Assembly (NCBI RefSeq): GCF_002019595.1 | Contig: NZ_KV917369.1 | Location: forward strand, 1,016,417 to 1,080,416 | DNA from: Priestia abyssalis | GTDB lineage: Bacteria; Bacillota; Bacilli; Bacillales; Bacillaceae_H | DNA: 64,000 nucleotides | Direction of reading: 5' to 3' | Shown: one piece after another, positions 52,983 through 60,998 of the stretch | How positions within the stretch are numbered: the first letter of the stretch is position 1 | Layout: each line of letters begins with the position of its first letter | The notes under the pieces: generated by a model | Database searches by the model: none | Told to the model about the DNA's origin: nothing | Seen by the model: the letters and a program-made list of their open reading frames with translations, nothing else | Made by a program: the position numbers and the translations under genes

Positions 52983-53525
52983 GTGGTATTATGGCAGCTC
53001 TTTATCAGTTTTACACGCGCGACCATGCTTGGATATGGCGGAGGTCCGTCAACCATTCCGCTTTACGAGAATGAGGTCGTCGATCATTATAAGTGGATGA
53101 CGACAAAGGAATTCGGGGAGGCGCTGGCATTCGGCAATGCGCTTCCCGGCCCGATTGCGACGAAATTAGCGGCCTATATCGGTTTTAAAGTGGCCGGCTG
53201 GATCGGTGCGATGGTAGCCCTGGTTGCGGTGGTCATGCCGACTGCTATCTTAATGATTGTGCTTGTTTCGGTACTGCATAAATTTCAGGGTAACCCCATT
53301 ATAAAAGGGATGATCAAAGGTGTGCAGCCCATTATTTTCGTCATGCTCGCCATGCTGGCATTCGATTTTGCCAAGTACGCGTTTACGGCGAGCAGCGGTT
53401 CGGTCGTGTCCTTTTTGCCGTTTGCGATGGCGGCGGCATTTTTTATCATGGTGCATTATCTTGGCATCAATCCGGCATGGGGGGTACTCGGAGCTCTCAT
53501 TATCGGGGCTGTGGCGCTAAGATAA
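52983..53525 (+). CDS. Chromate transporter-family (CHR) single-domain protein
   Basis: About 180 residues with five to six membrane segments and CHR signatures LGYGGGPSTIPL, GNALPGPIATKLA and VAVVMPTAILM. Short CHR proteins usually occur as an adjacent homologous pair; no second half is present here. The GTG at 52983 is preferred because GGGGGAG lies six bases upstream; the ATG at 52962 lacks a site. Substrate could be chromate or another anion. Confidence 0.82.
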   Translation: MVLWQLFISFTRATMLGYGGGPSTIPLYENEVVDHYKWMTTKEFGEALAFGNALPGPIATKLAAYIGFKVAGWIGAMVALVAVVMPTAILMIVLVSVLHKFQGNPIIKGMIKGVQPIIFVMLAMLAFDFAKYAFTASSGSVVSFLPFAMAAAFFIMVHYLGINPAWGVLGALIIGAVALR

Positions 53526-53544
53526 AGGTATGAAAGCATATGAA

Positions 53545-53586
53545 TTGAAAAAACGGGTCCTCTCTTCGATTGGACCCGTTTTTTCA
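53545..53586 (+). terminator. Terminator of CHR gene
   Basis: AAAAAACGGGTCC pairs with GGACCCGTTTTTT. Confidence 0.85.
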
Positions 53587-53621
53587 GAGAATAAGAAAGT
53601 ATAATTTTTTGATGAGTGACT

Positions 53622-53803
53622 AGTGTCTAGCTCCAGCGCCTAGCTTAGCAGGGGAAAAGACGATTGCCCTCATAAGGCAAAAAGCGTATACGGGGTCAAT
53701 CCCTATTTCCTTGGGGCCACAGGATGTGGGGCATGCCGACGTTGCCGCAGGACGCGGCGCTCTTAGTCGGCCTTCTTTTGATCAAGGCGCTTGCGCTTTT
53801 CTT
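53622..53803. repeat. Dispersed repeat family 2, full copy M1
   Basis: It begins AGTGTCTAGCTCCAGCGCC and ends GGCGCTTGCGCTTTTCTT; AGCGCC and GGCGCT are inverted ends. The interior has a TTGCCCTCATAAGGCAA hairpin, then GTATACGGGGTCAATCCC and TTAGTCGGCCTTCTT. The same order is found at 56836-57010. It abuts the signal peptidase stop. Confidence 0.8.
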
Positions 53804-54362
53804 AATTCATGAAGGCAACTTCTTTGAGCGGCCAGTAACGCATATTTACTTCGCCGACCACACTATCTATTTTTACTAATCCGAAATGACGGCCATCCCG
53901 GCTGATACGGCGATTGTCACCAAGTACGAGAATGTAGCCTTCGGGAATTTTTGATTCATCGGTAATCTCTTTTAATGTAAAATCTGCGGTTAATTGTTCA
54001 AAGGGGAGCAGTTGTTTTTTGTAATCCTCCAAGTAAGGTTCTTTTTGCGGCTTGCTGTTGATGAACAACACGTCATCTTGGTATTCTACCGTTTCTCCCG
54101 GCAAGCCGATTACGCGCTTCACTAAATACTCATCGGCGTTCGGTGATTTTAAGACGACCATATCAAAACGTTCAGGCTTACTGTGCAGGTAATTGATTTT
54201 GTTAATAATGATTTTATTGCCTTCCTCTAAGTTCGGCATCATAGATTGCCCTTTAACTGTATACGGCTGAAATAAAAACTGCTGAATTAAAAAAGATAAA
54301 ATAAGAGCTACGACAAGCGTTTTGATATATGACCAAATTTCTTTTTTCACTCCATTTTCCAT
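53802..54362 (-). CDS. lepB: Signal peptidase I
   Basis: A 186-residue type I signal peptidase: one N-terminal membrane segment (15-31), nucleophile Ser40 (KGQSMMPNL), general-base Lys82 (YLVKRVIGLPGE) and the GDNRRISRDGRHFG box. The length fits Sip-type enzymes of Bacillus. It cleaves signal peptides of exported proteins such as the S-layer protein. Confidence 0.95.
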   Translation of the reverse strand: MENGVKKEIWSYIKTLVVALILSFLIQQFLFQPYTVKGQSMMPNLEEGNKIIINKINYLHSKPERFDMVVLKSPNADEYLVKRVIGLPGETVEYQDDVLFINSKPQKEPYLEDYKKQLLPFEQLTADFTLKEITDESKIPEGYILVLGDNRRISRDGRHFGLVKIDSVVGEVNMRYWPLKEVAFMN

Positions 54363-54432
54363 CTTCTCACCCCTTTTTCGCTAAACCCTTCACTATGACA
54401 AGTTTAGCACACTTGTTGAGACGATGTCATTT

Positions 54433-54530
54433 AAATCCGCGTAACGAATGGGATGCTCTGTATTCCCATTCGTTACACAAAAGAAGTCGGCAAGTTCCGT
54501 AAGGGGTTCTTGCCGACTTCTTTTGGTTTC
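54433..54530. repeat. Two adjacent hairpins upstream of lepB
   Basis: GTAACGAATGGGA pairs with TCCCATTCGTTAC, and six bases on, AAAAGAAGTCGGCAAG pairs with CTTGCCGACTTCTTTT. The layout resembles the double hairpin at 43763 but sequence similarity is weak. The second could terminate transcription. Confidence 0.5.
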
Positions 54531-54549
54531 TGCTATAAAGTCTTCTAAA

Positions 54550-54609
54550 AAAGGACCTTTACATCTCTATTACTAATATATTAACAAATTGGTGCAGTAA
54601 AGGTCCTTT
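54550..54609 (-). terminator. Terminator of YgjP-like gene
   Basis: On the minus strand AAAGGACCTTTAC pairs with GTAAAGGTCCTTT, followed by TTT. The loop is long, about 34 bases. Confidence 0.65.
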
Positions 54610-54637
54610 GTGGTTTTTTAATGAAATATATGTTTTA

Positions 54638-55378
54638 TTAAAAAACCACTAGTTCGTTTTTTTCCAGCCATTGCTGGCGGTCAGCGGCATCTTCGAAAAG
54701 ATCGGCTGCGTTGTTGCCCGCGATTGCACGTGCCAAAACGAACTCGATCGTCGCCATTGGAGCTGACAGCAAGCGCCAGTTCAGCACAATCGTGCCGTCC
54801 GCTTTTACACGACTTGGCTCGTTTTGAAAATCGTCCCATTCAATTTGGGCCGGGACATCGTTCATTTGTTTAGAGAGTGTTTTTAAGCATTCCTGAAGTT
54901 TATCGCCGGCACGAGTCATATACCAGTCCGTTAGAAGAGCTTGTATACCTTCGTTTGCTTGCATATCGTTCCATGATTCAGGAAGCGAAGCAATGAATTT
55001 TGCTCGGAAGGTTAACTCGGCATCTTCGCGGTCTTCTTTTACGACATTCAATCGGTATTGACGCCCTAAATAAGGGATTTTGTCTCCGTCTTGAAAAGAA
55101 GGAACGACAGCCGCCTTTTCTTTCGTTTGGGGCATTGCTTGTTTTGTTTCCGCCGAAGCTTTTTCCGCTTTTGTCCCCGGTTTCGCTTCCCCGAGTTGTT
55201 CTAAAATCCATTCTGTTTTTTGAGCAAGAACAAAATGGTGATTACTTTCGTTCAAGCTTCTCGGACCTACAAGTTTCACTCCGTTTTTCGGACAAACGTG
55301 TACCGTGATTTCTTGTATATTCGGACGTGCTTCAACCGTATAGTCAATCGAAATATTTCCAGATACATAACTAAACAT
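54638..55378 (-). CDS. YgjP-like protein lacking the metallopeptidase motif
   Basis: A 246-residue protein with the architecture of the YgjP (DUF45) family: an N-terminal beta part, a central YLGRQYRLNVV segment and the C-terminal ADGTIVLNWRLLSAP. In active members this is followed by a helix with HExxH; here the aligned helix reads FVLARAIAG, so both histidines and the Glu are gone. The length is normal and the frame intact, so the loss looks old and tolerated. A Lys/Glu/Ala-rich insert (about 62-88) separates the two parts. Function unknown. Confidence 0.7.
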   Translation of the reverse strand: MFSYVSGNISIDYTVEARPNIQEITVHVCPKNGVKLVGPRSLNESNHHFVLAQKTEWILEQLGEAKPGTKAEKASAETKQAMPQTKEKAAVVPSFQDGDKIPYLGRQYRLNVVKEDREDAELTFRAKFIASLPESWNDMQANEGIQALLTDWYMTRAGDKLQECLKTLSKQMNDVPAQIEWDDFQNEPSRVKADGTIVLNWRLLSAPMATIEFVLARAIAGNNAADLFEDAADRQQWLEKNELVVF

Positions 55379-55433
55379 AGATTTATTCGAACTCCCTTCT
55401 ACAAATCTTCATTCTATAATGAATCTATCATAA

Positions 55434-55524
55434 TATCAATCTATAAATGGGGGAATGGTCAAAGAGCAACCATTCCCCCATTTATAGACCTAGGCGGTTG
55501 GTGCCATCCGCCTAGGTAAACCTT
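55434..55524. repeat. Two-hairpin dispersed repeat, copy R3
   Basis: Hairpin 1 is a perfect 19-bp stem (CTATAAATGGGGGAATGGT and its complement) around a loop containing CAAAGAGCA; hairpin 2 is CCTAGGCGG and its complement with a 10-base loop. Stem sequences differ from R1 and R2, but the AAAGAGC loop, the linker GACCTA and the tail GTAAACC are kept. Confidence 0.8.
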
Positions 55525-55762
55525 TGGAAATAATTTCAGGAAATGGAAGAAAAAATTTGCGAATAACACGAACGTCATGGTGAATATTGGATTTGGATAA
55601 AACTTATAGATGACTGCTTGTTTCATTCGGCCCTTTAGATATAGTACAATTTGACGATATATAGAGTAAGAAAAAAAATTTTCGGCATTGCGGGAAATAC
55701 CGGTGAAAGAGCCTTACATTTCTTGTGGTGGAAAAAGTACACTCTAGTATGGGGGAGTTATC

Positions 55763-56193
55763 ATGAAAGTCAAATTTATTCACAGCCTTAGATTTAAAAT
55801 GATAATAAACGGGATTTTTATATAAAGAAAACAGCTACATCTTTGTATAGGACAGCGATTATAATTCAGTTGTTCATCCAATGGGGTTTGAAGGGAAGAA
55901 TATGAGGGATTTAAAATGCATGACGTTTCTTTTTACTCTCGGATCGGTTATATTGGGCAGCCTCATCATGTACCTATTTACGCGCAAATACATCTTGTCC
56001 ATTGAAACCAACCGGATATGGGGGCATGGTCGCCAATATGAAGGAGTTTATTACGAAAGTGAGAAAAACAGAGTGAGCGGTTGCAGCGTTGTCTGAAGAG
56101 CTGACAGCAATGGAAGAAATCTCAGGTGCTACGCATTTCTTGAGTCAGCTGGCGCAAGACTTGCAGGACTTGCTTGTCAAATTCAAGGTTTAA
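55763..56193 (+). pseudogene. Methyl-accepting chemotaxis protein, heavily deleted
   Basis: A start with GGGGGAG and MKVKFIHSLRFKMII is followed by a stop, then fragments in different frames: a Cache end (VVHPMGFEGKNM), a membrane segment (TFLFTLGSVILGSLIMYLF) and a typical MCP C-terminus (EELTAMEEISGATHF-like, ending LAQDLQDLLVKFKV before TAA at 56193). Most of the sensor, HAMP and signalling domain is missing. Confidence 0.82.
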
Positions 56194-56210
56194 AATATAT
56201 AAAATAGGTA

Positions 56211-56239
56211 TTTACAGGAAAAGCGTAGTCTGCTATATT
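56211..56239 (+). promoter_or_regulatory. Promoter of SAM-riboswitch transcript
   Basis: TTTACA, 17 bases, TATATT, about 17 bases before the riboswitch. Confidence 0.7.
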
Positions 56240-56254
56240 ATAAGATAATTCAAT

Positions 56255-56356
56255 AAGTTATCCAGAGTGACTGAGAGATCTGGCTCAATGACGTCACAGC
56301 AACCTGCCAAAAGCAAGGTGCTCCTACCAGCAAAGCATATGCTTTGGATGATAAGA
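56255..56356 (+). ncRNA. SAM-I (S-box) riboswitch
   Basis: The S-box core is visible in order: CCAGAGTGACTGAGAGA, TGGCTCAATGACGTCACAGCAACC, GCAAGGTGCT, and a closing GGATGATAAG that pairs with TTATCC at the 5' side (P1). A G-C-poor hairpin with CAAAGCATATGCTTTG forms P4. A terminator follows. S-box RNAs turn genes off when S-adenosylmethionine is high. Confidence 0.93.
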
Positions 56357-56365
56357 CGGAAATGG

Positions 56366-56403
56366 AACTCTTTTCGCATCTGAAGCGGAAAGAGTTTTTT
56401 TGT
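56366..56403 (+). terminator. Riboswitch expression-platform terminator
   Basis: AACTCTTTTCGC pairs with GCGGAAAGAGTT (one wobble), followed by seven Ts, ten bases after the S-box. Confidence 0.9.
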
Positions 56404-56487
56404 TTTTTGGTAAAGGAAACTCCCATCAGCGGGTTCTTACTGCCTGTTAATGTGAGGGAAATCAAATAGAAAGAGAGTGAAGGTATT

Positions 56488-56796
56488 ATGAGTTTAAGCG
56501 GATTAGTAAGAGGATATCTTTGTAAGCAGGAATTAACGGATGAACTAGTACAAACGGTAGCAGGAAGTTTGGAAAGCCGTTTTCGGGCGGACGATGAGAG
56601 ATGCAAAGTGACGCTTCAGAAGCTGGAAAACTTTTATGAAGTGGTCGTCTATCACCTTCATCATGCTTACGCTGTTGCTTTAGATATTAATAAGGCAGCG
56701 ACATTAAAGGAAGAAGGGCCGTATGCAGTCGATCAGTACTTACTTGGACAGTTGGAAACGGTCGGACTTCGTGTTCGCACGGAAGCCCGGGTATAA
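56488..56796 (+). CDS. SAM-riboswitch-controlled hypothetical protein, 102 residues
   Basis: The only gene behind the S-box leader. The protein (start MSLSGLVRGYLCKQELTDEL, end GLRVRTEARV) is soluble, with a likely beta segment KLENFYEVVVYHLHHAYAVAL between helices. One cysteine at residue 12. AGTGAAGG precedes the ATG. I do not recognise a family. Control by SAM implies a role in methionine, cysteine or SAM metabolism or transport. No methionine gene lies next to it, so it acts alone or in trans. Confidence 0.8.
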   Translation: MSLSGLVRGYLCKQELTDELVQTVAGSLESRFRADDERCKVTLQKLENFYEVVVYHLHHAYAVALDINKAATLKEEGPYAVDQYLLGQLETVGLRVRTEARV

Positions 56797-56835
56797 GAGA
56801 GGAGCATGGTTAAAATCCATGCTCCTTTTTTCAAT

Positions 56836-57010
56836 GGTCCAGCTGCGGCTCCTAGCTCGTTATGGAAAAGATGATTGCCCTCATAAGGCAAAAGTGTATA
56901 CGGGGTCAATCCCTGTTTCCTTGGGGTCACAGGATGTGGGTGCCGATGTTGGTGATTAACGTGGCGACCTTAGTCGGCCTTCTTTGAACAGTCGCCTCCG
57001 CTTTTCTTGT
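56836..57010. repeat. Dispersed repeat family 2, full copy M2
   Basis: It has the same order of blocks as M1: CTCCTAGCTCG-like left end, GATTGCCCTCATAAGGCAAA, GTATACGGGGTCAATCCC, CACAGGATGTGGG, CTTAGTCGGCCTTCTT and the right end CCGCTTTTCTTGT. The identity to M1 is high in the interior and lower at the termini. Confidence 0.8.
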
Positions 57011-57032
57011 CTACAATGTATCTTTTTGCCTA

Positions 57033-57059
57033 TAAAGAACGCTCATATTTTGTCGAAAA
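57033..57059 (+). promoter_or_regulatory. Possible sigma-D promoter of MCP gene
   Basis: TAAA, 15 bases, GTCGAAAA; the motility sigma factor consensus is TAAA-N15-GCCGATAT. The -35 and spacing fit, the -10 matches at five of eight. Confidence 0.4.
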
Positions 57060-57109
57060 GTAATATGACTACATTAAATTAAGACATTGGGAGAAAAGGC
57101 GGAGGAAAC

Positions 57110-59098
57110 ATGTTTCGAAAAATCAGTATTAAGCTTAACTTCATTGTAACCGTCATGATGGTTATCATGCTTGCCACAGTGGCAACATTAAGTTATCAAA
57201 TTTCGAAAAAACAGATGGAAGAACAAGTAAAAGAGCAGGCTGTAAGTACTTTATCCGGAACAAAGGGACGGATTGAGCTGTATTTAGACCAGTACAAAAA
57301 AACGGTGCAGTATTATAGTCAAACAGAGCTTCTGAAAGATTTTTCCCAAACCGTTAACGAGAGCGAGGATCTGGCTGCATGGACAGCGGTCAGAGAAGAT
57401 TTTAGCCGCTATTTGGATGAATACAAAAATGTAATGGCCATTTATGTAGGAACACCGAATAAGCAATTTTACGGGGCTCCTGAATCTGGGACACTCGATC
57501 CGACGACGAGAGGCTGGTATAAGGAAGCAGTGAGCGGACCTGATCAAGTCCACATCTCACAAGTGTATGAAGATGCGATCACGAAAAAGCAGGTCATTAC
57601 GCTCTCAAAGGCGATTGTTGATTCGTCAACCAATGAAATTCAAGGTGTTTTAGGGATTGACCTCGAATTGACGAAGTTAACCGAAATGGTTAATGAGACA
57701 AAGATTGGCTATAACGGTTATTCTATTATGCTTGATACGGAAGGGGTAGCGCTTGTCCATCCGACGCTTCCAGGGGATAATTTGATGGAACTCCCGTTTA
57801 TTAAACAAATGTATGATAAAAAAGAAGGATATTTGGCGTATACATATGACAATGAAAATCGTATTATGCCGTTTACCACGATTGATCAAACAAACTGGAA
57901 AATGGGAATCGTTTATAAAGAGAAAGACTTATTAAGCAATGCCGGCGTCATATTGAAGTCGATCATCTGGACGTCTATTATTATTGTCATCATTGCAGGG
58001 ATTTTAGTGTTTTTATTCTCAAGAACAATCACCAAGCCGATCCTGGAATTAAAAAAGCAAATGGGACTTGTCGCCGAAGGTAATTTGACCGTTGAGGTAA
58101 AGGTTTCATCGAATGATGAAATCGGGGAATTAGCGATCTTTTTCAATAATATGGTAAAGAACATGAGAGAATTAATTTTGGCTGTCGAGAAATCGGTCGA
58201 GTCTGTTCATATGTCTGTTGAGCATTTAAGCTCCGTGTCAGAAGAGGCGACCGCTTCGAGTGAAGAAATTGGCCGTGCCATCGGCGAAATTGCCCAAGGG
58301 ACGACACAGCAGGCAACAGACGCAGATGTGACCAACCATAAAACCATTATATTGTCAGAGCAAATTGCCCATGCACTCGAACAAAATCAAGAATTGCACC
58401 AATTATCGGGAGTCGTGACGGCAGCGAGCGAGACGGGGATTTCGCAAATACATTCGCTTCGTTCCCATACGAACGAAACGCTTACGGTCATTGAACAAGT
58501 GAATGATGTCATGCTTTCTCTAACGGAAAAGATGAAAAACATCGAAAGTATCGTGCATACAATTGATAACATTTCGGATCAAACGAATTTGCTGGCATTA
58601 AATGCGAGCATCGAGGCGGCTAGAGCCGGGGATGTCGGAAAAGGGTTTGCCGTCGTTGCGGGAGAAGTGAGGAAGCTGGCAGAGCAATCCGCACGTGCAA
58701 CAAGTGAAATCAATGATATGATTCAAAGCATTCAAAAGGAAACGAACAAGGCTGCAGATGAAATGAAACGAACAACAGAGCTTTCAATGAAGCAAGGCGA
58801 GGTTGTATCTGATACCGAATCGGCGTTTCAGCAAATTGAATCAAATGTGTCGAAAATGGTGGCGTCCATCCATGATGCGAATGAGAGTATGCATGAGATG
58901 GATGATTTAAAAACAGAAGTGGCCGCAGCGGTAGAAAGCATTGCGGCGATTGCCCAGCAATCTGCTGCAGGGGCCGAAGAAATCACGGCTTCGGCAGAAG
59001 AGCAAGTGAGGGCAGTCAGTTCACTGTCTCATTCGGCAGAGGAACTGCTGGAATTGAGTGAGCAATTAGCTGGTATTATTCATCGTTTCAAATTATAA
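57110..59098 (+). CDS. Methyl-accepting chemotaxis protein (dCache)
   Basis: A 662-residue membrane receptor: first membrane segment (about 10-30), extracellular double Cache (40-275, with [12 protein letters not shown] and [12 protein letters not shown]), second segment (about 284-307), HAMP, and a signalling domain whose tip reads [20 protein letters not shown]. The start has GGAGG before the ATG. The Cache motif with WYKEA and an Asp in LGIDLE fits amino acid or organic acid sensing. A terminator follows. Confidence 0.94.
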   Translation: MFRKISIKLNFIVTVMMVIMLATVATLSYQISKKQMEEQVKEQAVSTLSGTKGRIELYLDQYKKTVQYYSQTELLKDFSQTVNESEDLAAWTAVREDFSRYLDEYKNVMAIYVGTPNKQFYGAPESGTLDPTTRGWYKEAVSGPDQVHISQVYEDAITKKQVITLSKAIVDSSTNEIQGVLGIDLELTKLTEMVNETKIGYNGYSIMLDTEGVALVHPTLPGDNLMELPFIKQMYDKKEGYLAYTYDNENRIMPFTTIDQTNWKMGIVYKEKDLLSNAGVILKSIIWTSIIIVIIAGILVFLFSRTITKPILELKKQMGLVAEGNLTVEVKVSSNDEIGELAIFFNNMVKNMRELILAVEKSVESVHMSVEHLSSVSEEATASSEEIGRAIGEIAQGTTQQATDADVTNHKTIILSEQIAHALEQNQELHQLSGVVTAASETGISQIHSLRSHTNETLTVIEQVNDVMLSLTEKMKNIESIVHTIDNISDQTNLLALNASIEAARAGDVGKGFAVVAGEVRKLAEQSARATSEINDMIQSIQKETNKAADEMKRTTELSMKQGEVVSDTESAFQQIESNVSKMVASIHDANESMHEMDDLKTEVAAAVESIAAIAQQSAAGAEEITASAEEQVRAVSSLSHSAEELLELSEQLAGIIHRFKL

Positions 59099-59135
59099 TA
59101 AAAACCTCTCCCGTATGTGGAGAGGTTTTTATTAT
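59096..59135 (+). terminator. Terminator of MCP gene
   Basis: AATAAAAACCTCTCC pairs with GGAGAGGTTTTTATT around a seven-base loop. Confidence 0.85.
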
Positions 59136-59238
59136 AATTGAACGAATATTGTCAAAAAATTTACATAATTTTTTAGTTCTAATTTATAAAAAGTGTGGTA
59201 TCTTATACAACAAGAAGAAAAGAAAGGGGCGTTTTTGC

Positions 59239-59328
59239 ATGGAAGTATCCATCGATCACGGAAATGAGATAAACAGCAAAGAGCTCATCGATCAAGTGCT
59301 AGATTTTTTAGAAGAGCAAACCATTTAA
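59239..59328 (+). CDS. Possible 29-residue peptide gene
   Basis: An ATG after GAAAGGGGC encodes MEVSIDHGNEINSKEL followed by an acidic helix ending LEEQTI and TAA. A very strong terminator starts 13 bases after the stop, and AT-rich promoter-like sequence precedes it. The peptide is acidic and soluble. No family is recognised. It might be a real small protein or a small RNA that happens to contain a frame. Confidence 0.45.
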   Translation: MEVSIDHGNEINSKELIDQVLDFLEEQTI

Positions 59329-59340
59329 ATCATCCTCATG

Positions 59341-59386
59341 AAAAGCCCCGTCACAAAATCTTGATTTTGTGACGGGGCTTTTCGTT
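59341..59386 (+). terminator. 20-bp terminator after small ORF
   Basis: AAAAGCCCCGTCACAAAATC pairs perfectly with its complement around a two-base gap, with T-rich ends on both sides. Confidence 0.9.
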
Positions 59387-59469
59387 AAAAAAAAATTTTT
59401 GCGGCCTGTTTAGGTGTCGATGAAATGTCTGGCCAATCAAAGGTTATGAACATACGAAGTCATAGATAC

Positions 59470-60654
59470 CTACTGTACAGCCTCCACGGTTTTATAAGAA
59501 TCTCTATCGGCTTTTCGGTATCCTTGCAGCAGCAAGAACGCAATGAGAGACAGTATGCTGCCGATGAGAAAGGGAAGGGAGCTGTTTAGGCTGAAAGCCA
59601 GAGCTCCAAGCACAGGGCCGAAAATGCGTCCAAGACTGTCCATAGAAGAGCTGATACCCGACGCTGCTCCGTATCCGACTTTGGTTTTCATTGTAATGAG
59701 CGACAGCACGCACGGACGAATTAAGGCGTTTCCTGCCGTTAAGATGGACAAGAAGATGGTGGCGTTCACGACATTGGATGAAAACAGCAATAAAATGAAG
59801 CCAGTGACAGACGTGAAGACGCCGACGGCGATGAGCGTTTTTTCATTTCCTTTCTTAAAACGCTGGAGAACGCCTCCTTGAATGATGGCTTGCGTTAAGC
59901 CGCTTGCCATGAACATCCAGCCGATGGTGGCCGGGGTGGCATTGATTCTTTCTATTTGGAAAAATTGAAAGGTTGCTTCCATGCCTGCCAATGTGAATGT
60001 GCCGAGAAAAGCGAGCATATATAGATATTTCACAGGTCCCTGGAAATCGGTTTTAAATAATTGCCATTGGTTTTGTGTATCGGATGGCTGCTGCTGTTTT
60101 TCGGCAGAGAGAGACTCCGGTAAAACAAGGAAGGCGAACAAGGTCATGATCATTGCTAAAATTCCCGATGCAATAAACGGGAAGAATAAGCTGATCGTTG
60201 ATAATAATCCGCCAAGGGCAGGGCCGAAAATAAACCCGAGACCGATCGTCATCCCAAGTAATCCCATTGCTTTTGTTCGGTCGTCTTCTGTTGTAATGTC
60301 TGACGCATAAGCGAATGCACATGGAATGACAGCTCCCGCGAATAAACCGCCGAGGATACGTGATGCATACATGAGAATAAGCGAATTTTCTGCAGACGCG
60401 AAAATAAAGAAGCTGACGCTAAAACCGATGAGTCCTATAAGGAGTACGGGGCGGCGGCCTTTTCGATCCGATAGATTTCCCCAAAACGGAGCCGTAATGA
60501 ACGACCCGATAGAATAAACAGCCATTAAAAAGCCCAGGTTGACACTGCTGGCACCGGTGGCACGAATGACTTCCGGAACAATCGGAATGATGATTCCAAA
60601 GCCGACAAATACCATAAATAAAATGAACATTAATGTAAAGATTTGTTTCTTCAT
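59470..60654 (-). CDS. MFS multidrug-type efflux protein (DHA1)
   Basis: A 394-residue, 12-segment MFS protein with motif A (GNLSDRKGRRPVLLIG) and motif C (GLLGMTIGLGFIFGPALGG), which mark proton-driven antiporters of the DHA1 group. Relatives export drugs and tetracycline-like compounds. An inverted repeat near 60708-60726 (ATAGT ... ACTAG) in the promoter region could be an operator. No regulator gene is adjacent. Confidence 0.9.
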   Translation of the reverse strand: MKKQIFTLMFILFMVFVGFGIIIPIVPEVIRATGASSVNLGFLMAVYSIGSFITAPFWGNLSDRKGRRPVLLIGLIGFSVSFFIFASAENSLILMYASRILGGLFAGAVIPCAFAYASDITTEDDRTKAMGLLGMTIGLGFIFGPALGGLLSTISLFFPFIASGILAMIMTLFAFLVLPESLSAEKQQQPSDTQNQWQLFKTDFQGPVKYLYMLAFLGTFTLAGMEATFQFFQIERINATPATIGWMFMASGLTQAIIQGGVLQRFKKGNEKTLIAVGVFTSVTGFILLLFSSNVVNATIFLSILTAGNALIRPCVLSLITMKTKVGYGAASGISSSMDSLGRIFGPVLGALAFSLNSSLPFLIGSILSLIAFLLLQGYRKADRDSYKTVEAVQ

Positions 60655-60765
60655 ATGTCACCTTCTGTCTTTGTTGCGGTTTTTCTCTTACCACAAAATT
60701 TTCTATATAATAGTCAATTACTAGTATACCAAAGAATGTTCATTTAAGTAGGTTTTCCCAACTAT

Positions 60766-60893
60766 TTAGATCGATTTAGAAAATTTGATATGACCAAAGA
60801 ACGGTCATGTCAAATTTTCTAGACCTAAGCGGCTGTCACCCCCCTGCGAGGTTGGCTCCATCCGCATAGGTGAACGAGCCAAGTTGTCTGGAT
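60766..60893. repeat. Two-hairpin dispersed repeat, copy R2
   Basis: Hairpin 1 pairs AGAAAATTTGATATGACC with GGTCATGTCAAATTTTCT at all 18 positions (one wobble) around the loop AAAGAAC. Hairpin 2 starts CCTAAGCGG and ends CCGCATAGG. Flanks match R1. Confidence 0.85.
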
Positions 60894-60954
60894 GACTGAT
60901 GGTGGTATCCTTTGATAGGAGGAAGATGTGTCGAGTTATGAAGTGGAATGTATA

Positions 60955-60998
60955 TAAAAAACGTGTACCCTTCGGATTAAAGGGTACACGTTTTTTTA
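60955..60998. terminator. Bidirectional terminator of purine permease gene
   Basis: AAAACGTGTACCCT pairs with AGGGTACACGTTTT, with T-runs on both strands. Confidence 0.9.
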
